Shown piece after piece: positions 22,301 through 33,869 of a stretch of 64,000 nt of DNA. Position numbers and translations under genes: made by a program. The notes under the pieces were generated by a model that worked only from the letters and a program-made list of their open reading frames with translations, had not been told where the DNA came from and made no database searches. The DNA lies in NCBI GenBank assembly GCA_028751875.1, contig CM054138.1, positions 37,892,927 to 37,956,926 of the forward strand, in the 5' to 3' direction. Positions within the stretch are counted from its first letter, which is position 1. Each line of letters starts with the position of its first letter. This DNA comes from Rapana venosa (Eukaryota > Mollusca > Gastropoda > Neogastropoda > Muricidae).

Positions 22301-23270
22301 TGTTTTGGGTTAGACCTTAGTTCTCTCCAGGAACGGATCGAGAAACCGGGAAGACCTTTTAAATCAAACAAACCAAGCCATTTTCAGAACGGGGTGAACC
22401 CAATTGAACAGGAAATGTGAGCTTTAAAAATTTCCCCAGTCACTTAACTTTTGGGGTCAAGAACAAAGATAAAAATTTCCCGGAAAATTCCCGTTGTCCA
22501 TGTCAACCAGTACTCATACACCCAATGGCAGGGGAAACGGGCATGAAAAATGTTCCCGTGTGGGACCCCGCCGAACACCAGGATTCCCCACGACCACTAA
22601 TTGTCCCTTGCACAGAGGGGCGACAAAAAGGAAATCTTAAAAAAAGGGGTTTGAATCTCTCGGCGGTTAAAATAGGGTCACTGAGATCTCCAATTTCCAA
22701 AAGGAAGAAGTGGAACCAGCCGAGGGGCAAACTGCCCACTTCAGAGCCGGCCATGCGGTGGGGGATCGCACAGCGTCACTGATCAATGAAAACGCCAGAA
22801 AGAGCGTCGCCCTTTCCGCCCATGACCCAAGAGGAACCCAATCAAAACCCCAGAGGGATGGATAGGCTTCCCGGGAAAAAGGAGTTCCCCCTAGAGACAG
22901 ACAACTGGGGGAAATTTCTACTCATCCCTTCGAGGGAAAAAGAAAGGAGGGAAAGAACCAACAAAAAACGGACCATCCTGAGTTCACTCTTGTCAGACTT
23001 CAAAAATCCTCTCTTTAAATCGGGCCAACCCCGTGGCGGTACCCCCCCCCTGGTTTGCTATCAGTGAGGTGGGCAAAGCCCCCACAACCTCTAAAAGGAC
23101 CGTGGAAGAGCCGAACCCTCTCTTTCCCTTACCTGGAGGAACAAAGGGGAAAACCCCATGATCGAGACCGAGTCCGCGCCAAGCAAAAAAAAATGGTCAC
23201 TCAGCCCACGAAAAAGTGTGTGAGGAGCCCAAAAACTCAGCCCCCTTTTCCGCCCGGGTCTGAGTAACCC
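22200..23270 (+). pseudogene. L1/Tx1-like ORF1, low-quality copy including C-terminal half
   Basis: The left part repeats 16,900-17,285 with many errors. It continues where the clean copy breaks off: an RVG-type stretch and TTNCPLHRGATKRKS/RPLIVPCTEG region (about 22,545-22,640) corresponds to the conserved 'RPLIVxFHRWxDK' block of L1-type ORF1 proteins. A Lys-rich, Pro-rich region with frames open to about 23,060 and 23,266 follows. Local GC is higher than in the surroundings. Exact frames cannot be trusted. The downstream stop near 23,266 may be the ORF1 terminus. Confidence 0.4.
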
Positions 23271-25280
23271 GCTCACTTTCAACACCAAATACCCGGGGAA
23301 AATCGGGAGAAAAGATGTGATGTTGAGGTGAAAGGAAGAACGTGCAAGGACAGAAATGTGAAGGACAGAAAGATGATACACAATACGTTTAAAAAAATTT
23401 CCTCCCTTTCCCCCCCTACCAGGGATTGTTTTTTTAACCCCCCTCCCCCCCCCGCCAAGTAAAGGAAAACTAAGAAAAGGGGAAAATTGGAGGTGACTGA
23501 AAGTACAGTCGTACCGCAAAAACAGAGAACATTCCGGGGATTCCCTGGGGCGGTTGCAACGAAAAACTGAATAGTACACCTGTACCGACCATTTGGGGTG
23601 AGAAAAGCAATGGCGCACGGACTGTAAATACAACATACCACAAGACAGACACGCAGAACGCAGCACGTGCCACAAACCGGGCAAATGCTTGGGGGCAAGA
23701 AGCAACTTCAAAGCCCCGTAATCAAAGAAAAAAGAAAAATGGAAACGGCAATACCCCCCTTTAGTGACACCAAAACTTTTAAGTGAAAGGTTTGGGCCCC
23801 CCACCCACCTGGGGAAGACACTTCGTTTCTGTCTTTTGGTCTTGATAATTCTGTCTGTTTCACTTTAAAAATTTATGGGGGATGTTTTGTTCAAAAAACA
23901 TTTTTTAATGAATTTACCGATTTCCCAATTTTAACAGACAAAAAAAGTAAGAAATAATAGAGGAAACATGTTTTTGGGAAAAAAAGGGGAATTTATGCAT
24001 TTTTTGGAAAAACATTTAACATTTCACAGCATAACTGTTGGGGATTTTTTTTGATGTATTTTGTTTTTTGTATGTCTAAATCCCAAAGGCAGTCCATTTT
24101 TATGACAACATTCATTTCACAGAGCATTTCAAAGTTGAGCCGAAGTTAATTGTTGAGCTAATAATGAGAAATAAATGCAAAACAGAAAAACAAAGAGCCA
24201 TTTTATTCTGATGGAGGTTTTTTTGCTTTGAGATGTGATCCCTAATATTGACACAAGCCATAGTTCGGGTTCGTTTCACAGTTAAATAATTATGAAAAAT
24301 TTTTCTTTGTGTCGTTTTCACTGTAATACTCGTGGGTCTAGCGGGGTAGAAATGATTCCCACATTTTCTCTCCCATGGAAATTTTTACAATTATTTTTTC
24401 CTGTTCCTTTTTTCATCCACATAATATGATGTAAAAACATGCCCCTTTTCTTCGCTGTTTATGAACACATTCTTTACCCGTTCCGTGGACATAATTATCT
24501 TGTCATTTTGATCAAATTTATATTGGGGGAGGCAGAAAATAAAATGCACAGAAAAAAGCAATTCCCCTTTTTTGGAAAATCTTTTGTGTTGATTTTGTCA
24601 CTTGCTGTAACCAGAATTGCATTTTCTCTCTGTTTTAATGCTTGTTTCGACAAAATTCATTTTAAAATGTATAGTTTTTTTCCCGCCACTTCGTACAAAG
24701 TTTAATTTTCAAAAATGGTTCCCTGATCTTTAAACTACACCAACAAACGCCCTAATGACAATATGAAATCCAAAATTGTTTTCTTGAGTTGTGAAATGTT
24801 TCATCAAAAAGTGTTTATACGCAATGGCATCCGTCTACATGATTGCCCCGGAAATTTTAAGGGTTGTTGCCTATAAATTAAATTAAACATCCGGAAAAAA
24901 AAATACGGGTTTTATGATTTTCCCGGAAATGACACAAAATGGGAAACCATCCATCCCTTTACCCCAAAAAAAGCAAATATTTTTTGCCCTAACCCTGCTC
25001 CCTTCCCTTTCCCAAAAAAGGATGATCAAACAATAGGTTCCGACAGATGCAAAAACCCGGTCTAAAAAAGAGTTAAATGACTGCTGCAGTCCGAGGTCTA
25101 AAGAAATATACGCACTCACGTAAAGTAAAATCCGGGGAAAACGATATCTGGTATTTTGTTTTCCACAGGGGACACAAAAACCAACAGGGGGATATCAAAT
25201 ATGTTTAAACGGGGCAATGGTTTATTCAACATTAAACACACACACCACAAAAAACCACACACACACACACACATGAATTT
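23271..25280. other. Low-quality, otherwise unassigned sequence
   Basis: AT-rich sequence with excess homopolymers. No protein motif, RNA gene or repeat family recognised. A second, independently noisy and inverted version lies in 42,960-45,300; for example, 24,670-24,850 corresponds to 43,560-43,745 reversed, sharing ATAAACACTTTTT and GGGCGTTTGTTGGTGT. A short CA tract sits at 25,240-25,272. Confidence 0.5.
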
Positions 25281-25283
25281 GGA

Positions 25284-25520
25284 CGGGATAGCCCAGGGGT
25301 TTTGAAACATTGGGCTCGCAATTTATGACCCGGGGGCTTCCGTTCAATGGGTTTTTCCCCTTGGGGTTAAATCGTCAGACTCACCCACTACCCCCCCCCA
25401 ATTCCCTTGAATGAGATTAAAGGCCGTGTGCGAGCGCAGCAGAACTCTTGGCCAGTTAAAAACCTTTGCTTTTCGAAAGAGGGGATTTTGTCCCCGGGGG
25501 AAACAGATGAAAATTTAAAA
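25284..25520 (+). mobile_element. SINE family 1, low-quality copy
   Basis: GGACGGGATAGCCCAGGGG head, GGGCTCGCAATTTATGACCC, a degraded 'CTTGAATGAGATTAAAGGCC' core, CGCAGCAGAACTCTTGG, and TCCCCGGGGGAAACAGATGA. Order matches the SINE at 16,062. The 3' end runs into the A/C-only block. Confidence 0.6.
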
Positions 25521-25720
25521 AAAACACCCCCCCACAATTAAAAAACACCCCAAAACCCCCCAAAAAAAAAAAAAAAAAACCCCCCCCCCAAAACCACACC
25601 CAAACATAAAAACCCCAAAAACCACCCCACACACACCCACCCACCCCCCCCCAAACACAAAAAAAAACCCCCCCACCCACCCCCAAAAACCCCTTCACAC
25701 ACCCAAAAAAAAAACAACAA

Positions 25721-25755
<35 letters not shown>

Positions 25756-26266
25756 AAAAAAAAAAAAAAAAAACAACAAAAAACCACACCCACGGGGGCC
25801 CCCCAAACCAAAAACCCAACCCCCCCACCCAAAAACCCCCAAAAACCCCCCCCCCCCAACCCCCCCCCCAAAAACCCCTCCTACCAAACAAACCCCCAAA
25901 CCACCCCCCCCCCCCAACCAAAACCCAAACACACCCCACCCCACCCCCAAAACCCAAACAAAACCCCCAAACCCCGCACCCACACAAAACCCCCAAAAAC
26001 CCCAAAAAACACAAAAAAAACCCCCAACAAAAAAAACCCCCCAAACCCAACCAAAAAAAAAAAAAAAACAACAAAACCCCAACCCCCCCACCCCAAACCC
26101 CACAAACCAAAACTCCAAAAAAACCCCAAAACACCCCCAAAAAAAAAACCCAACACCCCCCCCAAAAAACAAAAAACCACCCCCAAAAAAAAACCCCAAA
26201 ACCCCCACCCAAAACCCCCCCCCCCCCCCCCCCAAAAAAACCCAAACCCCCCCCCCACACCCCCCC

Positions 26267-26298
<32 letters not shown>

Positions 26299-26352
26299 AA
26301 AACCCACCCCCCCCCCCCCCCCACCCCCCCCCCCCCCACACCCACCAACCCC
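25512..26352. repeat. A/C-only low-complexity block
   Basis: About 840 bases composed almost solely of A and C in irregular homopolymer runs, with fewer than about 15 G or T. There is no regular period. It gives long Gly/Phe/Val/Trp-rich open frames on the minus strand that are not genes. The inverted counterpart contig has a normal mixed sequence here with short GT and CT repeats (42,460-42,705), so this block is probably a misread CA/GT-type repeat. Confidence 0.8.
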
Positions 26353-26664
26353 CCGCTCTGTCTGCTGCCCCCGGGTTGAATCTTGTTCAAGAGGATTTTT
26401 CCTCTGTAGTTAACATCACTGCCGACTCCACTCCCCCAAAAGTCCTTCGGATGAGACTATAAACCAGGTCCCGTGTTCGAACGCACGCAGAACATCTTGC
26501 GCACACGTTAAAACCCGTTTTGCTTTTCGGAAGAGTAGGCCATTGTGTGCCGGTGAGAATGGATAACACAATTTACAAAACTGCATACACTCGAGGACTT
26601 GGATGAAAACAGCACATGAGTGCTTATTCCATTATCATCGAAATAAAAGAATAAAATAAAATAA
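26353..26664 (+). mobile_element. SINE family 1
   Basis: The head is truncated or unreadable at the A/C block; the B-box area reads CCCGGGTTGAATC. The core TCCTTCGGATGAGACTATAA, ACGCACGCAGAACATCTTGC, AGTAGGCCATTGTGTGCCGG and the tail GCACATGAGTGCTTATTCCA are clear. It ends in AAAGAATAAAATAAAATAAC, the best preserved 3' end of the family in this window. Confidence 0.8.
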
Positions 26665-26680
26665 CAAGCAAATGTGTAAC

Positions 26681-27115
26681 GCTTCAATGGCTCCCTGCCC
26701 ACTGTCTGTCCTGGAAACGAACAGGCTGATGAATTTACAAAACTGGGGGCACAGAAAGAACAGTGCAAAAGCAGCCTCGCCTTTTATAAAAAAGAAAAAA
26801 TCATCAGATCAACTTCTCGACCCAGAGCAGAGAAGGACGACTACCACCATCTCAAAAGGGAAAAACAAGTCATCGTTCTAAGACTCCGCACTGGGCACAA
26901 CAGGCTAAATCACCATATCTCCACAAAGCTGAAACTTCTGAAACCCTGTGTGCCTGTGGTAAAGAAAACCAGACTGGCAAGCACATCCTTCAGATGTGTA
27001 CTCTAGTCAGCGACCTGAGGAAGACTGTGTGGCCGACGGTGATAACCCTGCAAACCAAGCTGTTATCGCCCACGAGAATAGCTGGAAATTACTTTTCCCA
27101 GACGATGCAAACGAG
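26681..27115 (+). mobile_element. LINE 3' fragment with RNase H end and Zn-knuckle-like tail
   Basis: From 26,713 the plus strand reads GNEQADEFTKLGAQKEQ, the last RNase H motif (G-N-x-x-A-D) as found in I-superfamily and Jockey-group LINEs. It continues through HHLKREKQVIVLRLRTGHNR and LNHHISTKLKLLKPC. After a frame change near 26,955 comes CGKENQTGKHILQMC (about 26,956-27,000), a C-x2-C...H...C-type arrangement with VWPTVITLQTKLLSP after it. The first Asp/Glu residues of RNase H are not present, so the copy is 5'-truncated. It abuts the SINE at 26,664 and ends in a GA repeat. Confidence 0.6.
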
Positions 27116-27119
27116 AGAA

Positions 27120-27158
27120 GAAGAAGAAGGAGAGAGAGCGAGAGAGAGCGAGCGAGCG

Positions 27159-27190
<32 letters not shown>
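27120..27190. repeat. (GA)n microsatellite
   Basis: AGAAG and GAGAGAGCGAGCGAGC-type repeats. The next 420 bases (to 27,609) contain GTGCGTGCGTGT and CGCGCGCATG patches but no gene I can recognise. Confidence 0.85.
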
Positions 27191-27192
<2 letters not shown>

Positions 27193-27609
27193 CGCATTAA
27201 GCTCTGGATGTGTTTGAAAAGAATCATAAGCTTGTCTCAGAAACTATGCATGTATAGGTGCGTGCGTGTACGTAAGTGCACGCGCGCATGTTTGTAAGGT
27301 GATAGAGTTTCGGGAGTGCTCTTGCACTACTGTGTGCTCGCATGCACGCGTGCAATGTCAATGTGTCTCTTGCACCGCACAGTCTGGTCAACAGCCAAAA
27401 ATCCGAAAAAGACTCCTACCTGCTGGATGATTCTTACTGGCAATTCTGATCGTCCAGTGCCTAAACCTAAAAACAACAACAACCAAAAAACCCTCTTCGT
27501 TTAACTTTTCAAATAATATTGTCCATAAGCGCCTGTTCAGAAACCGTCACTTTGTCTGCCTGGTCCATTGAATTGGCTGACGTTGGAGTCCTTAATTAAA
27601 CGGTAGGCC

Positions 27610-28452
27610 CCTACACAACAGTGAGTAATCCTCTTTATTTGGTGATCATCGTTAACATTCGAGGGGTAGTAGCTTACCAATACTCTCTTCAGGAGTGACA
27701 AAGACAGCAGTTATTGGGGCATCTCTGACATTTGATGAACTCAAGGCAAATGAATTAACAATGCTCTTTTGTACACAAAGAAAGACAGTGGATCAAGATT
27801 GATCCATTTGAGAATAATCCAAGTGAGAACAGCCTTGTCAGGATCATGGCAGCCCAAGAAACAGTATAATTTTTAAATGGATTGTTTCAATTGACCTAAT
27901 AAAATGGTTACTTGTGTGTATACACACATTTCAACAGGCACATACACACATACGCACGCACTCACGCACGCACGCACATGCACATGCACTCTCTCTCTCT
28001 GTAAATTAATTTGTTGTTATGTTACTTGAGGTCAGGTCAGAGGAGTTCTCTGTTACTGCTACTGGTATCCATGTAACCCAGTACAACCTGTCGCATGTGG
28101 GGGAGAAAACCCCAATAGAAAAAACCCAAAACATATGGAGACTTGGAGAGGAGATTGGCGCCACCAAGGAATATCCTAAGCCACAGAAAAACATGAAAGA
28201 CAAATGCAAAGCCCAAAATGATACCGGATTTGTCGAGGCCCGGGTTACCAACCAGGGTGGAAGTGACAAGTCAGCTACTGGAGTTAAAACATTACTTAAG
28301 CTCCCTAGAGAGCAGATCACCATTGGTACATGGAACGTCGATACACTCAACCAGTGCGGAAAAATCAAAGAACTAACCGCTATAAATGGGACATTATTGG
28401 GCTAGGAGAGAGTGGACAGATTTTGGGGAACATTGATGAAAAAGGGAATAAA
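27610..28452 (+). mobile_element. LINE 'B' copy 1, 5' flank and N-terminal part, cut by gap
   Basis: Flank and 5' UTR (27,610-28,020, with a CACGCACGCACGCACATGCA tract) lead into the start of ORF2. The endonuclease opening ITIGTWNVDTLNQCGKIKEL lies at about 28,318-28,377, followed by KWDIIGLGE. The element breaks at 28,452 after GGGAATAA, early in the endonuclease. By comparison with 29,736-31,100, about 1,365 bp of this copy are missing before it resumes at 48,631. The same 5' sequence is repeated, inverted, at 31,101-31,950. Confidence 0.7.
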
Positions 28453-28952
28453 NNNNNNNNNNNNNNNNNNNNNNNNNNNNNNNNNNNNNNNNNNNNNNNN
28501 NNNNNNNNNNNNNNNNNNNNNNNNNNNNNNNNNNNNNNNNNNNNNNNNNNNNNNNNNNNNNNNNNNNNNNNNNNNNNNNNNNNNNNNNNNNNNNNNNNNN
28601 NNNNNNNNNNNNNNNNNNNNNNNNNNNNNNNNNNNNNNNNNNNNNNNNNNNNNNNNNNNNNNNNNNNNNNNNNNNNNNNNNNNNNNNNNNNNNNNNNNNN
28701 NNNNNNNNNNNNNNNNNNNNNNNNNNNNNNNNNNNNNNNNNNNNNNNNNNNNNNNNNNNNNNNNNNNNNNNNNNNNNNNNNNNNNNNNNNNNNNNNNNNN
28801 NNNNNNNNNNNNNNNNNNNNNNNNNNNNNNNNNNNNNNNNNNNNNNNNNNNNNNNNNNNNNNNNNNNNNNNNNNNNNNNNNNNNNNNNNNNNNNNNNNNN
28901 NNNNNNNNNNNNNNNNNNNNNNNNNNNNNNNNNNNNNNNNNNNNNNNNNNNN
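28453..28952. other. Assembly gap, 500 N
   Basis: Exactly 500 N, the same length as the second gap, so it is a fixed-size placeholder and not a measured distance. Confidence 0.99.
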
Positions 28953-31418
28953 AAATTTTTTTGCGTCTACTTCCTCCATTGCTGGCCGTTCAGGTAAATT
29001 TTAGCAGTGGCGTTGCTCGTGCTGTTAACAAGTACTTTACTTTTCTCGGAGCTCACCTCCATCCCATATGCTCCAGCTCTGTTCTCAAGTCTGGTCGTAA
29101 GATCTTGCAGCTCTGTGTTACTTCCACCCATGAGGTCAATGTCATCGGCAAACCGAAAGTTGTTGAGGGGTCTGCCGCTAATGGAGTTGGTAGAGTGGAA
29201 GTCATGGAGGGTCTCTCTCATAATGTTTTCCAAGAACAGATTAAACAGGACTGGGATAACAGGCATCCTTGTCGGACCCCAACTGTGGCTTTGAAGTAGT
29301 CTCCGACCTGATTGTTCAGAAGGACTGCACTGCTTGCGGTGTTGTATAGTGCTTGAATGGTTTGCACTAGTCCTTCTTCAATGCCAAACATTCTGAGGAC
29401 CTGCCACAGGCCCTTGTGCCATACTCTGTCGAAAGCCTTCTTGAAGTCGATGAAGTTGTGGAACAGGTCTCTCTGATGTTGAAGATGTTTTTCCATCAGG
29501 ATGTGGCAGTTAAAAATCTGTTCGATTGTGCTCCTGCCTGCCCTGAACCCAGCTTGTTCCTCTGCAAGGTGTTCTTCTGCCTCCTTCTTTAGTTGATTCA
29601 AAATAACTTTGAGCATGATCTTACTGGCGTGGCTGATGAGGCTAATTGTTCTATAGTTTTGGCATTGGCGTAAATTCCCCTTCTTGGGCAGGGGTATGAT
29701 GAGTGATTGTGTCCATTCTGTTGGCCACTGTTTTGTCTCCCAAATCTTCTGACAGATAGCTGTAACATGTGTGATGACTGTTTCGCCACCATGCTTGAGC
29801 AGCTCTGCTGGTATGTTGTCTGCTCCTGGGGGACTTTCCTACTGGTAAGCTGCGGATGGCTTCTTCCACTTCTTCCCTCAGTATAGGTAATGGCGAGGGT
29901 GCTCTTGATGTTGCTGCTTTCTCTTCTATTATGCTCTTGTCAGGTTGTATTGGGTAGTTGTACAGTTCTTGACAATACTCAGACCACCTGTTCAATGCAG
30001 CTGAGCTTTCTGTGAGGTTTTCGGAGCTGTCTTCAATGACTGATGATTTGGTTTGAAGTGGTTTTGTGAGTTTCTTCAGGGTGTCGTATGCCTTTTTAAT
30101 GTTGCCCACTTTCATGCTTTTTTCGATCTCATCACATTGATCACTGATCCACTTCTCTCTGGCCTTTAACATTGACTTCTTCACAAGATTGTTGGCCACC
30201 CGGTATTCTTTAGGGTTGGAAGACCTGGTTGGTTTCAGTGCTCTTCTTGTATGGCAGGGGTCCAAGATGTCATTGGTAGTCCATGGCTGGTGTTTATTCC
30301 TCTGACGACCGAGTACCTCCTCTGCTGTTTCTCGGACTGCCTCATTAAAGTTGTTGGTGAGGTTATTGATGTCATTGTCCAGGAGGGTTAATGCCGCAAA
30401 ACGTCCGCCAAGCTTAGCTTGGAAGATCTCCTCGACATCTGGATCTTTCAGTTTGTCCACGTCAAATTTGATACGTGGGTTTGCAGGCTGTTTGTTTTTC
30501 TTCAGCTTCATTTTGAATACCAGCAGCACAAGGTCGTGGTCGCTGCCTATGTCAGCTCCAGGGTAGGTTCTTGTTCTGGCTCTGTTGATGCTGGATTTGA
30601 AGCGCCGTGGTGTTAAGATAAATTCTATTTGGTTATGGATCTTGCCGTTTGGCGCATGCCAGGTTGTCCTTGACTGCTTGTGGGGATAGAGGGTATTGGC
30701 AATGATAAGTCTGTGGGTGCAGGCAAACTCCAGCAGACGTAGTCCCCTGTCGTTGGTCTCTCCAGGTCCAAACTGACCAACTGTTCCGGCCCATTGGTTG
30801 TAAGAGTCAGGACCTACTTTGGAGTTGAAATCCCCTTGAATGATGATGATGTCCTTCTTGGGTATTTTCATAATGGTCTCTTCAAGATCTTCGTAAAATT
30901 CTTCTACTTCTTCATCTGCATGGTCAGATGATGGTGCATAGATTTGTATGATGGTGATGTTCTTGGGCTTGGCCGACACCCGGATGCTGATAATCCTGCT
31001 GGAAGCTGGTGTACAGCTGATAATGCACCCCACTACTTCCTTTCTGACAATAAATGCCACTCCATGTTGGTGATGTTTCTCTTGGCCACTGTACCAGATC
31101 TTATTGCCTTCTTCAGTCAATGTCTCACCAAATCATGTCCATCTCACTTCTCCTAGTCCAATAATGTCCCATTTATAGCGGCTATAGTTCTTTGATTTTT
31201 CCGCACTGGTTGAGTGTATCGACGTTCCATGTACCAATGGTGATCTGCTCTCTAGGGAGCTTAAGTAATGTTTTAACTCCAGTAGCTGACTTGTCACTTC
31301 CACCCTGGTTGGTAACCCGGGCCTCGACAAATCCGGTATCATATTGGCTTTGCATTTGTCTTTCATGTTTTTTCTGTGGGCTTAGGATATTCCTTGGTGG
31401 CGCCAATCTCCTCTCCAA
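28953..31418 (-). mobile_element. LINE 'B', best preserved copy, minus strand
   Basis: On the minus strand: ORF2 start region (31,418-31,182), endonuclease and linker in one open frame of 489 codons (31,120-29,651), then RT (29,616-28,967). Endonuclease signatures are GTWNVDTL (about 31,235), IIIIQGDFNSKVG (about 30,850-30,815) and IGSDHDLVLL (about 30,560-30,530). RT signatures are EEQAGFRAGRSTIEQIF (about 29,560-29,510), motif A as FIDFKKAFDRVW (about 29,455-29,420), VGVRQGCLL, and motif C as FADDIDLM (about 29,150-29,125). Few frame breaks remain, so it is young. The element runs off the contig end at 28,953 inside the thumb. Clade not settled; it is an endonuclease-RT single-ORF LINE. Confidence 0.8.
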
Positions 31419-31950
31419 GTCTCCATATGTTTTGGGTTTTTTTCTATTGGGGTTTTCTCCCCCACATGCGACAGGTTGTACTGGGTTACATGGATACCAG
31501 TAGCAGTAACAGAGAACTCCTCTGACCTGACCTCAAGTAACATAACAACAAATTAATTTACAGAGAGAGAGAGTGCATGTGCATGTGCGTGCGTGCGTGA
31601 GTGCGTGCGTATGTGTGTATGTGCCTGTTGAAAATGTGTGTATACACACAAGTAACCATTTTATTAGGTCAATTGAAACAATCCATTTAAAAATTATACT
31701 GTTTTCTTGGGCTGCCATGATCCTGACAAGGCTGTTCTCACTTGGATTATTCTCAAATGGATCAATCTTGATCCACTGTCTTTCTTTGTGTACAAAAGAG
31801 CATTGTTAATTCATTTGCCTTGAGTTCATCAAATGTCAGAGATGCCCCAATAACTGCTGTCTTTGTCACTCCTGAAGAGAGTATTGGTAAGTACTACCCT
31901 CGAATTTAACGATGATCACCAAATAAGAGGTTCTCACTGTTGTGTAGGGC
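31419..31950 (-). repeat. Inverted copy of the 5' flank of LINE B (27,610-28,020)
   Basis: The reverse complement matches 27,610-28,090 almost base for base, including GGTGATCATCGTTAA near 31,910 and the CA/GT microsatellite at 31,575-31,625. The match ends abruptly at about 31,950 within GTGTAGGGCC. Beyond that the contig matches the reverse of 55,880 downward instead, a chimeric junction. Confidence 0.8.
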
Positions 31951-33869
31951 CTTTTTTGCTTGGGGGAGACACAAAAAACTTGGAAAATTTTTGTTCTTGA
32001 AATAAATGTTGGGGACGGGAGAATTTGCTACCCAGTGTTTTTTTAATTTCCAGGTTTTTTTTTTATTTTTTTCCTAGATTTTAAGGGTTTTTTTCCGTGG
32101 AAACTTTTATTGAATTTGGGAAATTCTTAAAAAATGACATCTAACCCTTGCCTCGTTTTTAAAAAAGTAACACATTTTTTTTTTTCAGTACGCATTCAGC
32201 ACGCTTGAAGTATTAAGGGCAGGTTTAAGGGGACTCTAAAAGGCGCACACTTTAAGTTCCACCAAACCCAAACGGGCCCATATTTGGGGGGTTTCCCAAA
32301 CTGCTCAGATTTTATTTGAAACAATAATAACCCCCAAAAACCCCCCCCCCCCCCCCCAAAAAACACACAAAACACACACAAAAACCCAACAATTTTAAAG
32401 GGGAATACCCAAAAACACCACAAAAAAAAATCATTTAAAAAAAATTACCAAAGAAACCAAGTTTTTCTTTTTTTCAAAACTTTAAACAAATAAAAAAAGG
32501 GCTGCCACAATCTCGGGGTTGATAACCCTTTAAAACCCAAACCCAAAAAAATTGGGCTTTACTATACTTTATAAGGGGAATTCTTTTCTTCCCTTTTAAA
32601 GGCACACAGCAAAAATGAATTTCATCTTCCATGTTTGTTTACATAAGGGGCATAGCAACCTGAGGCCTTCATCATTTTTCATATATATAATTATAAAATT
32701 AGACAAAATTTCTTTAAAATGTATTCCAAAAATCAAGTTTTTGATAACTTTTGACACTTTGGGGGAACCCTATTTTTGTCTGACTTTTGAAATTTTCACT
32801 GTTTTGATATGAACCCACTTCCAACGCAGCAATCAGTCTTTGCCTAAAAAACCTTTGAAAACTCCTAAATTTTCCCGAAACCGATTGAGCCAAAAAAACC
32901 CCAAAGCCAATACACTAAACATTACTATTGTAAACCCGGGGCTTTTCCCCAACACTAATCTAAGCACTTGAAAGACTTAAAAGTAACCTGCACTACCCCA
33001 TATCAAATTTTAACCCAATACCCCTTCTCTTACAGCAGCATTAAAAAAAGGGGGTATCTAGGGTTTTCACTGAAAACAAGATAAAATGACGTCTATCTAA
33101 CCCCTAAAAAATCTTTAGAGCAAAAATTGTTGATTCACAATGTTTCAGCTGCACCACCCCCCAAATTCCGGCTATATAACCAGGGGGTTGTATTTGTGCA
33201 TCAAATAATTTAACAACAAAAACCATTTTTAATTCAATAAAAAAATTTTTTTTCAAACAATTAACAACTTTTTTGCCTGACTTCAATCTTTCATGCATTT
33301 TGTGAAATAAGCTTTTAAAAAAACAATTCCTAATATTTAAACATTAATCACGGTGATTTCCATTGTAAAAGCCTTTTTTCGTGAGCAGCTAAATAACCCT
33401 TTTCTGAATACACAATTTACCCTTATTCAATTAACCTTAAGTTTAAGTGCTGTTGCACACTGCTTAAGCTTTTCACTGTGTTGTCCTACAACATTTCAGA
33501 AGAGGAGAATATCACAAGCAAAGAAAAAAAATTCTTGAATTGGGGGGAAAGTACACCATTTTCCCCTTTTATTAATTTTTTCTTTCTAACCATTAAAAAA
33601 ACAAAAACAAAGGGGGGGCTATAATCACCCTGTTTGACTCCAGGGGTGCAGTTTATTTTTCCCGTACTTAGATCCAATTTATTCGTTTTGACTTCCCGAT
33701 AATACTCTCAAATAACGTAAAAAATTTACCCTTCCACATTTTTCAGGGGAAGGCATAAAAATTTTTATTAACAAAATCAAATGCCTTTTAAAAGTCAATA
33801 AATGCTACAAAATTTATTTTTGACAAACTGTTTCTGATAAAAGCAAGAAAATAAAAATGACTATAGGGG

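Noticed and set aside
23091..23804. 237-codon minus-strand frame with many Cys and Phe
   Set aside because: Lies in low-quality sequence antisense to the ORF1 continuation; no motif and frames are unreliable.
25456..26390. Three overlapping minus-strand frames of 169-283 codons, Gly/Phe/Val/Trp rich
   Set aside because: Translation of the A/C-only block; composition is not protein-like.
28330..29299. Long frames across 28,453-28,952 and across 48,131-48,630
   Set aside because: They run through assembly N.
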